A stretch of 56,784 nt of DNA from Knoellia flava TL1 (lineage in GTDB: Bacteria > Actinomycetota > Actinomycetes > Actinomycetales > Dermatophilaceae). Within the stretch, counting starts at the first letter, position 1, and each line of letters begins with the position of its first letter. The stretch is from positions 1-56,784 of the forward strand of contig NZ_AVPI01000027.1 of NCBI RefSeq assembly GCF_000768675.1. The letters are read 5' to 3'. Shown here piece by piece: positions 49,830 to 56,784 of the stretch. A program made the translations under genes and the position numbers. The notes under the pieces are model-generated. The model did no database searches and was not told the origin of the DNA. It saw only the letters and a list, made by a program, of their open reading frames with translations.

Positions 49830-50640
49830 CCCGTGCCTCGGGCCCGGGGCCCGGCTGGCAGTGCGGGCACCACCAGGTGCGACGGTTCGCCGCGTCGCCA
49901 GGGACCTCGTCGACCATGAGGACCACCGTGCCGCACCTGAGGCAGGGGCGTCGTTGTCGTCCGGACACCCAGTGGTCCTCTCCGTGCCGGGACGTGCCGG
50001 TCGTGACCTGGTAGGCGCCGGGCACGGTAGCGGAGTGCCGCAACGCGAGCGCCGCCCGTTCGACGAGCCGGTCGACGTCGACATCACCCACAGGCGTCCA
50101 CGGACTCACCCCTGCGAGGAAGGCGAGCTCGTTGGCCCAGAGGTTGCCGAGGCCGGCGAGGGCGGTCTGGTCGAGGAGGGCGGACACCAGCGGCATGCCG
50201 GCCCGGGCGCGAAGCCGTCGCGCTGCTTCCAGCGGGTCCCAGTCGTCGCGCAGCGGGTCCGGTCCCAGGTGCCCGGTCACGAGGTGCTCGTTCGCCGTCG
50301 CCACCAAGGCGAGGTCGTGCAGGCGCAGGCCCCAGACGGTCGACCCGGAGTCGAGTGCGAGGACGAGCCGGACCTCGTGCATGAGCCGCGACGGGAGGCG
50401 GCGGCCCGGTCGGGTCACCGACCACTCGCCGTCCATCCGCAGGTGACTGTGCAGGGTGACGTCGCCCGAGAAGCGGGTGAGCAGGTGCTTGCCGTGCGTC
50501 GCGTGCTCGAGCACGGTCCGGTCGGCGACGTCCTTGGTCGCGAGGCGCGGAATGCGGAAGTCCGAGCGCCGGACGACCCGGCCCCGGAGCGAGCGGTCGA
50601 GCCGGCGTGCGAGCTTGAAGACGCTGTCGCCCTCGGGCAC
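49798..50640 (-). CDS. nei2: endonuclease VIII-like DNA glycosylase
   Basis: A 280-residue Fpg/Nei-family repair enzyme that removes oxidised bases and nicks the strand. The processed N terminus PEGDSVFKLARRL supplies the catalytic Pro and Glu. LHSHLRMDGEW and ALLDQTALAGLGNLWANE are family motifs, and a C-terminal zinc finger is formed by CLRCG and CPHC. It matches mycobacterial Nei2 in arrangement. It starts at GTG 50640. It has no evident link to the nuo genes around it. Confidence 0.92.
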   Translation of the reverse strand: MPEGDSVFKLARRLDRSLRGRVVRRSDFRIPRLATKDVADRTVLEHATHGKHLLTRFSGDVTLHSHLRMDGEWSVTRPGRRLPSRLMHEVRLVLALDSGSTVWGLRLHDLALVATANEHLVTGHLGPDPLRDDWDPLEAARRLRARAGMPLVSALLDQTALAGLGNLWANELAFLAGVSPWTPVGDVDVDRLVERAALALRHSATVPGAYQVTTGTSRHGEDHWVSGRQRRPCLRCGTVVLMVDEVPGDAANRRTWWCPHCQPGPGPEARVRAVRGRAGS

Positions 50641-50788
50641 GGGTCAGCAGCGCCCGACGCAGCGGGCGCCGGCGGGCGACGTACGGCGGCCGGGCACACG
50701 GGGCGACGGGGACATGGGCACGTCCACGACGCTAGGGCCGACCCCCGACACCCGCCTCACGGCGGGCTGCAGAGCGACGACGCAAAGG

Positions 50789-50819
50789 TTTGCCTACCCG
50801 GGGGTAAGAACTTGGCAAA
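50789..50819. other. nested inverted repeats upstream of the SGNH lipase gene
   Basis: TTTGCC (50789-50794) pairs with GGCAAA (50814-50819), and between them is the palindrome TACCCGGGGGTA (50795-50806). This may be an operator or the end of a divergent transcript. The surrounding 250-base gap holds no gene I can support. Confidence 0.3.
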
Positions 50820-50823
50820 GTCC

Positions 50824-50839
50824 TGTGACGCGGGTCACC
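50824..50839. promoter_or_regulatory. CRP-like site before the SGNH lipase gene
   Basis: TGTGA-N6-TCACC differs at one base from the CRP consensus TGTGA-N6-TCACA. It overlaps a possible -35 (TGACGC, 50826-50831) that is 17 bases from TAGGTT at 50849-50854. Binding there would likely repress. No cAMP-receptor gene is in the window. Confidence 0.35.
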
Positions 50840-50890
50840 CGACAGCCCTAGGTTGCGAGACACCAGTTCCACCACCCATGGGAGATGTCA

Positions 50891-51940
50891 ATGACGACAG
50901 TTCGAGCGCTGGGCCTCGTCGCGGCGGGTGCCGCCGCGGTGAGCATCGGAGTCAGTGCAGCACCGGCACAGGCCGCCACGTCCTATGTCGCCCTCGGCGA
51001 CTCCTACTCGTCGGGGACGGGGACGCGCAGCTACATCGCCGACGGCACGTCGTGCCAGCGTTCGACCCTGGCCTACCCGTCGCTCATCGCGGCGAGCAAG
51101 GGCCTGTCCCTCAACTTCCGGGCCTGCTCCGGCGCGACCGTCGCCGACGTCACCAACACGCAGCTGAGCGCGCTCTCGTCGTCGACGACCCACGTCACCC
51201 TCTCGGTCGGCGGCAACGACGCCGGGTTCGCGGACGTCCTCACCGAGTGCGCGATGCCGGGCTGGGCGAGCAACTGCAACGGTGCGATCGACGCGGCGCA
51301 GAGCTTCGTCAACAACGTCCTCCCGGGCCGGCTCTCGACCCTCTACTCCTCGATCAGGACCAAGGCGCCGAACGCCAAGGTCGTCATCGTCGGCTACCCG
51401 CGGATCTTCATGGGCGAGGACTGCAACGCTCTCACGTGGTTCTCGCCGGCCGAGGAGACCCGACTCAACGCGATGGCGGACCTGCTCAACAGCAAGACGT
51501 CCTCGGCCGCCAGCGCCAAGGGCTTCAGCTTCGCCAACCCGACCTCGCGCTTCATCGGGCACGCGGTCTGTGACGACGTCGAGTGGCTCAACGGCCTGTC
51601 GAGCCCGGTGAGCGAGAGCTACCACCCGAACCGTCCCGGCCACTCCGGCGGATACGCGCCCACCGTGAGCACCCCGCTCACCGGCTCGGCGTTCCGCCTC
51701 ACGTCGGCCACCTCGCAGAAGGCCGCCGCCAGCGCCGACCGCCTCGCCGCTCAGCAGCGCACGTATGCCGTCCGCGACGCCTCGATCACGCCGAAGGAGT
51801 TCCGCGCCCCGGACCTCTCGACCGCCGAGGTCAAGGCCGCGGCAGCACGAGCCGGGGTCGACCTCCGCTCGCGGGCCAGCATCGACAGGGCCGACCGCAT
51901 CTGGTCCGACCACCAGGCCGCACAGGTCGCCGGCCGCTGA
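50891..51940 (+). CDS. secreted SGNH/GDSL hydrolase
   Basis: A 349-residue exported lipase or esterase. A signal peptide ends at AQA (about residue 28). The four SGNH blocks are visible: VALGDSYSSG (Ser38), the glycine in the RACSGA block, SVGGNDAGF, and SESYHPN with the catalytic His. Four to six cysteines suggest disulfides. The C-terminal 100 residues are Ala/Ser-rich and hydrophilic. ATG 50891 has GGGAG six bases upstream; ATG 50885 overlaps that site and is unlikely. Confidence 0.92.
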   Translation: MTTVRALGLVAAGAAAVSIGVSAAPAQAATSYVALGDSYSSGTGTRSYIADGTSCQRSTLAYPSLIAASKGLSLNFRACSGATVADVTNTQLSALSSSTTHVTLSVGGNDAGFADVLTECAMPGWASNCNGAIDAAQSFVNNVLPGRLSTLYSSIRTKAPNAKVVIVGYPRIFMGEDCNALTWFSPAEETRLNAMADLLNSKTSSAASAKGFSFANPTSRFIGHAVCDDVEWLNGLSSPVSESYHPNRPGHSGGYAPTVSTPLTGSAFRLTSATSQKAAASADRLAAQQRTYAVRDASITPKEFRAPDLSTAEVKAAAARAGVDLRSRASIDRADRIWSDHQAAQVAGR

Positions 51941-51946
51941 CCACCA

Positions 51947-52008
51947 CGACTTCTTGCCCCGTTGGGACGCCGAGCGCCAGCGAGGTGTCCCAACGGGGCA
52001 AGAAGTCG
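51947..52008. terminator. 22-bp perfect hairpin after the lipase gene
   Basis: The arms at 51947-51968 and 51987-52008 are exact reverse complements (CGACTTCTTGCCCC and onward), closing an 18-base loop. It begins seven bases after the lipase stop codon and ends 28 bases before nuoC2. It is the longest perfect stem found in the window. Confidence 0.75.
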
Positions 52009-52023
52009 GACCAGCTGGCGGTC

Positions 52024-52029
52024 TAGGGT
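52024..52029 (+). promoter_or_regulatory. -10 hexamer of nuoC2 (leaderless start)
   Basis: TAGGGT ends six bases before the nuoC2 GTG. With the terminator just upstream it shows that nuoC2 starts a separate transcript. Confidence 0.5.
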
Positions 52030-52035
52030 GACGAC

Positions 52036-52584
52036 GTGAGCACCGATGAGCTGCACGTCGTCGCCCCGGAGGAGTGGCACGAGGCCGTCTCCGCCGCGCA
52101 GGCGACCGGGTTCACCTTCTTCGACTGGCTCAGCGCCGTCGACCGCACCTACGACGTGGCCGCGCCCGGCTATGACGTCGTCATCCGCGCCCTCGGTCTC
52201 CAGCGCCGCGACTCGGTGACGGGTGACCAGCTCGCGGGGCTGCACGGCATACGGATCACGACGCGGGTGCCGGAGGGAGGCGCGGTCGCATCGGTGACCG
52301 ACGTCTATGCGGGCGCCGCGTGGCACGAGCGCGAGACGCACGAGATGTTCGGGATCGGGTTCGACGGGTTCGACGACGGGTCGGGCAGCGGGCTGCGCCC
52401 GCTCCTGCTCCCCGAGGGCTTCGAGGGCACACCGCTGCGCAAGTCGTTCGTCCTCGCGGCCCGCGCGTCGAAGCAGTGGCCCGGCGGCAAGGAGCCCGGC
52501 GAGGGCCACGACTCCGCGAAGTCGCCGTCGCGCCGTCGGGTCCAGGCGCCCGGTGTCCCCGACGCGACGTGGGGACCCCGCTGA
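52036..52584 (+). CDS. nuoC2: NADH-quinone oxidoreductase subunit C, second copy
   Basis: A 182-residue short NuoC. It has FTFFDWLSAVDRTYD, the signature WHERETHEMFGIGFDG and a LLLPEGFEGTPLRKSF ending in place of the longer NuoC1 C terminus. It lacks the acidic N-terminal extension of NuoC1. No nuoD follows; the next genes are unrelated. Octamer at 52245. Confidence 0.9.
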   Translation: MSTDELHVVAPEEWHEAVSAAQATGFTFFDWLSAVDRTYDVAAPGYDVVIRALGLQRRDSVTGDQLAGLHGIRITTRVPEGGAVASVTDVYAGAAWHERETHEMFGIGFDGFDDGSGSGLRPLLLPEGFEGTPLRKSFVLAARASKQWPGGKEPGEGHDSAKSPSRRRVQAPGVPDATWGPR

Positions 52585-52586
52585 CC

Positions 52587-53111
52587 ATGGCGGAGGTCGC
52601 GATCGAGCGGAGCCGCGGCAAGGGCGTGCTCGCCATCCTCGGTTGCGTGGGGTTCGTCTTCGCCTGCCTGCTGCTCGCCTCGACGGGTCACCCCGTCGCG
52701 CTCGCGATCGCGGCTCTCGGCATCGTCACGTTCGGGACGTTCGGTGCGCTCTGGGTGCGGCAGCTCCTCCGTCCCGGACCCGGGCTCGTCGTCGACGAGG
52801 AGGGGTTCGACGACCGCAGCTCGGCGACGGCGGTCGGGCGCGTGCCGTGGGGTGACGTCATGAACGTGACGACGTGGGGCCTGCCCGGCAGCACCAACGT
52901 CGTCGTCCATGTCCGCAACCCCGACGACCACATCGCCCGCCTCGGCTGGTTCAGCCGGCGGGCAGCCCGCGCCAACGTGCGGCTCCTCGGAACCCCCGTC
53001 GTCCTCGCCTCGACCGGGCTCAGGATCGACACCGACGGGCTCGTGAGCCTGATGCGTGACGGCTTCGAGCGTCACTCCGGTTCGTTGGGCGTCGTGCCGC
53101 CGACGAGGTAG
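52587..53111 (+). CDS. STM3941-like membrane protein
   Basis: A 174-residue protein with two transmembrane helices (about 12-30 and 36-56) and a cytoplasmic PH-like domain with GFDDRSSATAVGRVPWGDVM. This matches the STM3941-type family, whose function is unknown. It starts 2 bases after the nuoC2 stop. Its 3' end overlaps the convergent multicopper oxidase gene by 40 bases. Confidence 0.65.
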   Translation: MAEVAIERSRGKGVLAILGCVGFVFACLLLASTGHPVALAIAALGIVTFGTFGALWVRQLLRPGPGLVVDEEGFDDRSSATAVGRVPWGDVMNVTTWGLPGSTNVVVHVRNPDDHIARLGWFSRRAARANVRLLGTPVVLASTGLRIDTDGLVSLMRDGFERHSGSLGVVPPTR

Positions 53112-54589
53112 GGGGTCGTCACGCCCTCGTAGGCGAGGTGTGCGACGAGACCCTCGCGGGCGTGGGGGAGGTTGTGGCAGTGGTCCATCCAGATGCCGGG
53201 GTTGTCGGCGACGAACGCCACCTCGAAGCGCGCGCCGACCGGCACCTCGAGCGAGTCGGTCCACCACGGGCTGCCCGTCGCGGCCTTCCCGTCGCGCGAC
53301 AGGACCAGCACGTGGTGGCCGTGGAGGTGCATCGGGTGGGTCTCGTTGCTGCGGTTGAGGATCTCCATCCGCACGACGTCACCCTCGGCGACGGTGAACA
53401 TCGGGATGTTGGGCCACAGCTTGCCGTTGATCGACCAGTGCACGCCCGGACGGCCCTTGACGAAGCCGGGCTTGCGCCCGATCGAGTAGGCGAAGGTCCG
53501 GGCCGGCTTGCTGGGGTCGAAGGCCGTTGTCGACGGTGAGCCGTAGGTGAGGAGGTCGACGTCCTTCTTGGGCCGGCTCGTCGTCGGTGCCGTCGAGCCG
53601 GCCGGCCCCACGACCATCGACACGCCGCTCATCTGCACCCGGGCCGCACCCGACGCCGGGACCTCGACGACGAGGTCGGCGCGCCCGCCCGCCGGTACGA
53701 CGACGGCCCTGTCGCTCACCCGTGTCGGCGCGTTGACGTCGGTGCCGTCCACCGCTGCGAGCACGTATGCCGTCCCGCTCACCCAGACGGGCGCCACGCC
53801 CGCGTCGGTGTTGACGACCCGGACCCGGACGCGGTCACCGGGGCGGGCCTCGACCCGCTGCTCGCCCACACGCCCGTTGAGGGTGCGCTTGCCGGCATAC
53901 GTGTGGGAGAGGGCGACCACGTCGGTGGTCACCGCGACGGCGGGTGCGACCTTCGGCGCGACGACGATCGCACCGAGCAGGCCCTTGCGCACCTGCTCGT
54001 GCGAGACCTGGTGCGAGTGGTACCAGTAGGTGCCGGCCTGGCGCGCGACGAAGCGGTAGGTGTGCGACTCGCCCGCGTGCACGGCGTCCTGGGTGACCCC
54101 GGCGACCCCGTCCTCGGCGTTGGGCACGTCGAGCCCGTGCCAGTGCAGCGTCGTGCCGCCGGGGACGGACTCGTTGACAAGGGTCACCTCGACGACGTCG
54201 CCCTGCGTGGCCCTGATGACCGGGCCCGGGGACGAGCCGTTGAGGGTGACGCCGGGCACGGTGAGCCCCGCGCCGATCGTCACCCGTCCGGCCGCGGCGA
54301 CGAGGCGGACGCTGACGTCCGCCGGTCCCGTCTCGCGCTCGGTCAGGTCCTTGACGGAGATCGGGGCGGCGGCGCTCCCGGGAAGCGGGTGTGGCGTCCC
54401 GTGGCTGCCCGCAGCGGCCGCGATGCCCGGCTCGTGGAAGCCCATGTCCATGACCGAGTAGGTGTCGGGCATGCGGCTGCCCTTCCACATCCAACCGAGC
54501 GGAAGGACGATCGCGAGGGTCGCGACAAGGGCGGCCAGCAGCGCCAGCCGTCCCTTGCCGCGACCACCGGTGGTCTCAGGCGATGACAC
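53072..54589 (-). CDS. membrane-anchored multicopper oxidase
   Basis: A 505-residue three-cupredoxin-domain oxidase. A transmembrane anchor covers about residues 14-34, and the rest is outside the membrane. The four copper motifs are clear: TTLHWHGLDV, TYWYHSHQ, HPMHLHGHH and DHCHNLPHAREGL. Type 1, 2 and 3 sites thus look complete. It may oxidise phenols, metals or electron carriers. It is downstream of and overlaps by 14 bases the small membrane protein gene at 54576-55061, so the two are co-transcribed. Confidence 0.92.
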   Translation of the reverse strand: MSSPETTGGRGKGRLALLAALVATLAIVLPLGWMWKGSRMPDTYSVMDMGFHEPGIAAAAGSHGTPHPLPGSAAAPISVKDLTERETGPADVSVRLVAAAGRVTIGAGLTVPGVTLNGSSPGPVIRATQGDVVEVTLVNESVPGGTTLHWHGLDVPNAEDGVAGVTQDAVHAGESHTYRFVARQAGTYWYHSHQVSHEQVRKGLLGAIVVAPKVAPAVAVTTDVVALSHTYAGKRTLNGRVGEQRVEARPGDRVRVRVVNTDAGVAPVWVSGTAYVLAAVDGTDVNAPTRVSDRAVVVPAGGRADLVVEVPASGAARVQMSGVSMVVGPAGSTAPTTSRPKKDVDLLTYGSPSTTAFDPSKPARTFAYSIGRKPGFVKGRPGVHWSINGKLWPNIPMFTVAEGDVVRMEILNRSNETHPMHLHGHHVLVLSRDGKAATGSPWWTDSLEVPVGARFEVAFVADNPGIWMDHCHNLPHAREGLVAHLAYEGVTTPYLVGGTTPNEPE

Positions 54590-55061
54590 GTTCCCTCGGG
54601 ACGTCGGATGCCGCCGCGGCGTCGGAGACGACCCGGCGCGAGCGGTAGAACGTCCACACCGCAGACGAAAAGAGCAGCAGGGCGTTGATGCCGTGCAGCG
54701 CCCCGATGATCGGGAAGCTGTGGCCGAGGAGGCCGAGGGCCACCTGGAGCACGACGAGGCCGAGGACGATGCCGGCCCACTTCGTGCCTCCGGGCACCTT
54801 GGCGAAGAACGACGAGATGAGGAGGAGCAGGGCGATCAGCGGGATGACCATCATCCCGTTCATGCCGTGGAGGACGAAGGCGATGAACTCCGAGAAGGGG
54901 GCGTCACCGCTCTCGAACGCCGCCTCCATGCCCGCCTTGTCGACGACGCCGCCGTCCTCGATGTACTTCCCCATCCCGGCATCCCCGTAGACGATGAACG
55001 ACGCCTGGAGCATGACCTCGACGGCAACCAGTGCCGCGAGCACACGGTAGACAGTCCGCAT
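54576..55061 (-). CDS. four-helix membrane protein, DUF6220-like
   Basis: A 161-residue protein with four transmembrane helices (about 6-26, 60-87, 95-115 and 118-138) and histidines at helix ends (VLHGMNGMMVIPL, LLGHSFPIIGALHGINALL) that could bind heme, metal or quinone. I am not sure of the family. GAGAGG lies before ATG 55061. It is upstream of and overlaps the multicopper oxidase gene and may anchor or supply electrons to it. Confidence 0.6.
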   Translation of the reverse strand: MRTVYRVLAALVAVEVMLQASFIVYGDAGMGKYIEDGGVVDKAGMEAAFESGDAPFSEFIAFVLHGMNGMMVIPLIALLLLISSFFAKVPGGTKWAGIVLGLVVLQVALGLLGHSFPIIGALHGINALLLFSSAVWTFYRSRRVVSDAAAASDVPRERVIA

Positions 55062-55258
55062 GGTTGTGCCTCTCTGACAAGGCCCGGCCGGAGTACGCAG
55101 CCGACCGCGCCACGAAACCGCAGGAACGGTGCCCCTGCGAGGAGGAGGAGGCCCCGGCTTGACCTCAGATACATGGTCCCGCCGCGGGTTCCGGCTGTCT
55201 GCCGATCCGCCGAAATGCCGCGAACCGACGGCACCCACCACGCGGAGCCGGTCCCAAC

Positions 55259-55264
55259 TAGGCT
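55259..55264 (+). promoter_or_regulatory. -10 hexamer of nuoH2 (leaderless start)
   Basis: TAGGCT ends seven bases before the nuoH2 ATG, so nuoH2-I2 form a third transcript of the second nuo set. The rest of the 210-base divergent region (55062-55271) shows nothing else I can support. Confidence 0.5.
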
Positions 55265-55271
55265 GCCCACG

Positions 55272-56228
55272 ATGAGCGCGCTCGAGGTCGTGGTGAGGTC
55301 GGTGGCCGTGCTGGCCGCCTTCCTCGTGCTCCCGCTCCTCGTCGGCCAGGCCGAGCACAAGCTCATGGCGCACATGCAGGGTCGCCTCGGACCGATGTAT
55401 GCCGGTGGGTTCCACGGGTGGGCCCAGCTCGTCGCCGACGGGGTCAAGTTCGCCCAGAAGGAGGACATCACCCCGCGTGCCGCCGACCGGACGGTCTTCC
55501 GGGTCGCGCCCTTCGTCGCGCTCGTGCCCTACCTGCTCGCCATGGCGGCACTGCCGCTGCAGTCGGGGGTGGCCGGCGTCGAGGTCCCGGCGAGCGCCGT
55601 CCTCATCCTCGCCGCGACGAGCGTCGGCGCCCTCGGCACCCTCATGGCCGGTTGGGCCAGCGCTAACAAGTACGCCCTCCTCGGCGCGCTGCGCTCCGCG
55701 GCCCAGCTCGTGTCCTACGAGCTGCCGCTCGTCCTCGCCGTCGCGTCCGCGTGCCTTGCCGCAGGGACTCTCAGCCTCACGGGCATCGTCGAGGCGTGGA
55801 GCCCGTGGTGGCTGCTGTGGCAGCTGCCCGGCGCCCTCGTCTTCCTCGTCGCCGCGCTCGCCGAGCTCCAGCGCCCGCCGTTCGACATGCCGATCGCCGA
55901 CGCCGAGCTCGTCATGGGCCCGTGGACCGAGTACACCGGGCTGCGGTTCGCCTTCTTCCTCCTCGCGGAGTATGTCGGCATCGTCGTCTTCTCCCTCCTC
56001 TTCGCAGTCCTCTGGCTCGGCGGGTGGCGCGGACCGTTCGACGAGCAGCTCGGCTGGCTCTGGACGCTGCTCAAGGGCTTCGTCGTCGCCGTCCTCGTCA
56101 TCTGGTTCCGGGTCGCCTGGCCCCGGATGCGCGAGGACCAGCTGCAGCGGCTGGCCTGGCTCGTCCTCCTGCCCATGGCGCTGGTCCAGCTGGCGCTCAC
56201 CGGAATCGGAGTGGTGGTGACGTCGTGA
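55272..56228 (+). CDS. nuoH2: NADH-quinone oxidoreductase subunit H, second copy
   Basis: A 318-residue NuoH with eight transmembrane helices. It has [54 protein letters not shown] and [20 protein letters not shown]. NuoH2 is the bare core without the extensions of NuoH1. Its stop overlaps the nuoI2 GTG (GTGA). Confidence 0.93.
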   Translation: MSALEVVVRSVAVLAAFLVLPLLVGQAEHKLMAHMQGRLGPMYAGGFHGWAQLVADGVKFAQKEDITPRAADRTVFRVAPFVALVPYLLAMAALPLQSGVAGVEVPASAVLILAATSVGALGTLMAGWASANKYALLGALRSAAQLVSYELPLVLAVASACLAAGTLSLTGIVEAWSPWWLLWQLPGALVFLVAALAELQRPPFDMPIADAELVMGPWTEYTGLRFAFFLLAEYVGIVVFSLLFAVLWLGGWRGPFDEQLGWLWTLLKGFVVAVLVIWFRVAWPRMREDQLQRLAWLVLLPMALVQLALTGIGVVVTS

Positions 56229-56784
56229 GCGACGAGTCCAAGCGCAGTGGAGCGTCCAGCAAGGGTCTGCTGCCCGGAATCCTCAAAGGCCTGGCGACGA
56301 CGGCGAAGACGGCAACGCGCAAGACGCACACGCATGAGTACCCCGACGTCGCGCCGGACCTGCCGCCGCGCAGCCGTGGCGTCATCGCGCTCCTCGAGGA
56401 GAACTGCACGAGCTGCATGCTCTGCGCGCGCGAGTGCCCCGACTGGTGCATCTACATCGACTCGCACAAGGAGACCATCCCGGCGACGACCGAGGGTGGG
56501 CGCGACCGCCAGCGCAACGTCCTCGACAACTTCTCGATCGACTTCTCGCTGTGCATGTACTGCGGGATCTGCATCGAGGTGTGCCCCTTCGACGCGCTCT
56601 TCTGGAGCCCGCAGTTCGAGTACGCCGAGACCGACATCCGCGACCTGCTCCACGACAAGGAGCGGCTCGGCGGGTGGATGGAGACCGTGCCGCCGCCGCC
56701 CGCGCTCGACGAGCGCGCAGCCGAGCCGGCCGAGGTCGTCGCCGCCAACAAGCCCGCGCGGGTGCAGCGCCCACCGCGGGGCGG
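56225..56784 (+). CDS. nuoI2: NADH-quinone oxidoreductase subunit I, second copy (partial)
   Basis: About 186 codons are visible and no stop is reached. Two complete [4Fe-4S] motifs, [16 protein letters not shown] and [16 protein letters not shown], are present. The N terminus is basic and the tail Pro/Ala-rich. The gene runs off the right edge, where nuoJ2 and others could follow. Confidence 0.9.
   Translation, partial: MSDESKRSGASSKGLLPGILKGLATTAKTATRKTHTHEYPDVAPDLPPRSRGVIALLEENCTSCMLCARECPDWCIYIDSHKETIPATTEGGRDRQRNVLDNFSIDFSLCMYCGICIEVCPFDALFWSPQFEYAETDIRDLLHDKERLGGWMETVPPPPALDERAAEPAEVVAANKPARVQRPPRG

Noticed and set aside
45950-51762. A 5.8-kb stretch without the octamer, as a sign of transferred DNA
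   Set aside because: With mean spacing 1.3 kb and 43 intervals, one gap this long is expected about half the time by chance. Base use there looks ordinary.
54462-55271. N-terminal extension of NuoH2 in an open frame from 54462
   Set aside because: It is low-complexity antisense to two real genes, and the ATG at 55272 has a -10 hexamer and a family-matching start.

Overview
The window looks like chromosome of a high-GC, mycothiol-using actinobacterium. GC is near 72% by eye and was not counted. Mycothione reductase, a MenJ-type menaquinone reductase, a 14-gene NDH-1 operon and KorAB all fit this. Family is inference only; the gene set would suit Micrococcales such as the Intrasporangiaceae. 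I see no rRNA, tRNA, CRISPR array, transposase or prophage, and no gene-free stretch over 300 bases.

Layout. (1) 1-3.2 kb: menB (cut by the left edge), a small RHH-like protein, then menC, a VOC protein and a TfoX_N protein. (2) 3.3-8.0 kb: a GAF-domain regulator, an aldehyde dehydrogenase, a DUF779 protein and an MFS exporter. (3) 8.0-14.5 kb: mycothione reductase facing away from a chain of a WXG-like protein, an alpha/beta hydrolase, a DUF3817 membrane protein, menD and menJ. (4) 14.6-17.5 kb: a SanA/YdcF protein, menF and menG. (5) 17.5-36.4 kb: a second geranylgeranyl-reductase-like flavoprotein, nuoA to nuoN, and a polyprenyl diphosphate synthase, with most junctions overlapping. (6) 36.5-45.1 kb: an MFS transporter, a PLP aldolase-like enzyme with a lactone oxidase, a DUF4375 protein, RarD, and korA-korB. 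(7) 45.1-47.9 kb: a type VII secretion-like trio (small helical protein, DUF1023 hydrolase, lipoprotein). (8) 48.0 kb to the right edge: a second, scattered NDH-1 set (nuoA2, B2, C2, H2, I2) mixed with DNA repair, lipase, multicopper oxidase and membrane protein genes.

How it works together. Menaquinone headgroup genes (menF, menD, menC, menB, menG), ring or tail modification (menJ and a paralog) and side-chain synthesis (polyprenyl synthase) surround the NDH-1 operon whose product reduces menaquinone. The second set has no NADH-input genes (E, F, G) and no nuoD as far as the window shows. It follows KorAB, which makes reduced ferredoxin, so a ferredoxin-fed complex I is a reasonable hypothesis.

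The most unusual signal is not a gene. The octamer GTATGCCG (reverse complement CGGCATAC) occurs 43 times by hand count, about once per 1.3 kb, against roughly 2 expected from base composition. It occurs in both orientations and several reading frames, and it carries rare codons (ATA, GTA, TAT, GCA). That points to selection on the DNA itself, as with DNA-uptake sequences, HIP1 or modification sites.
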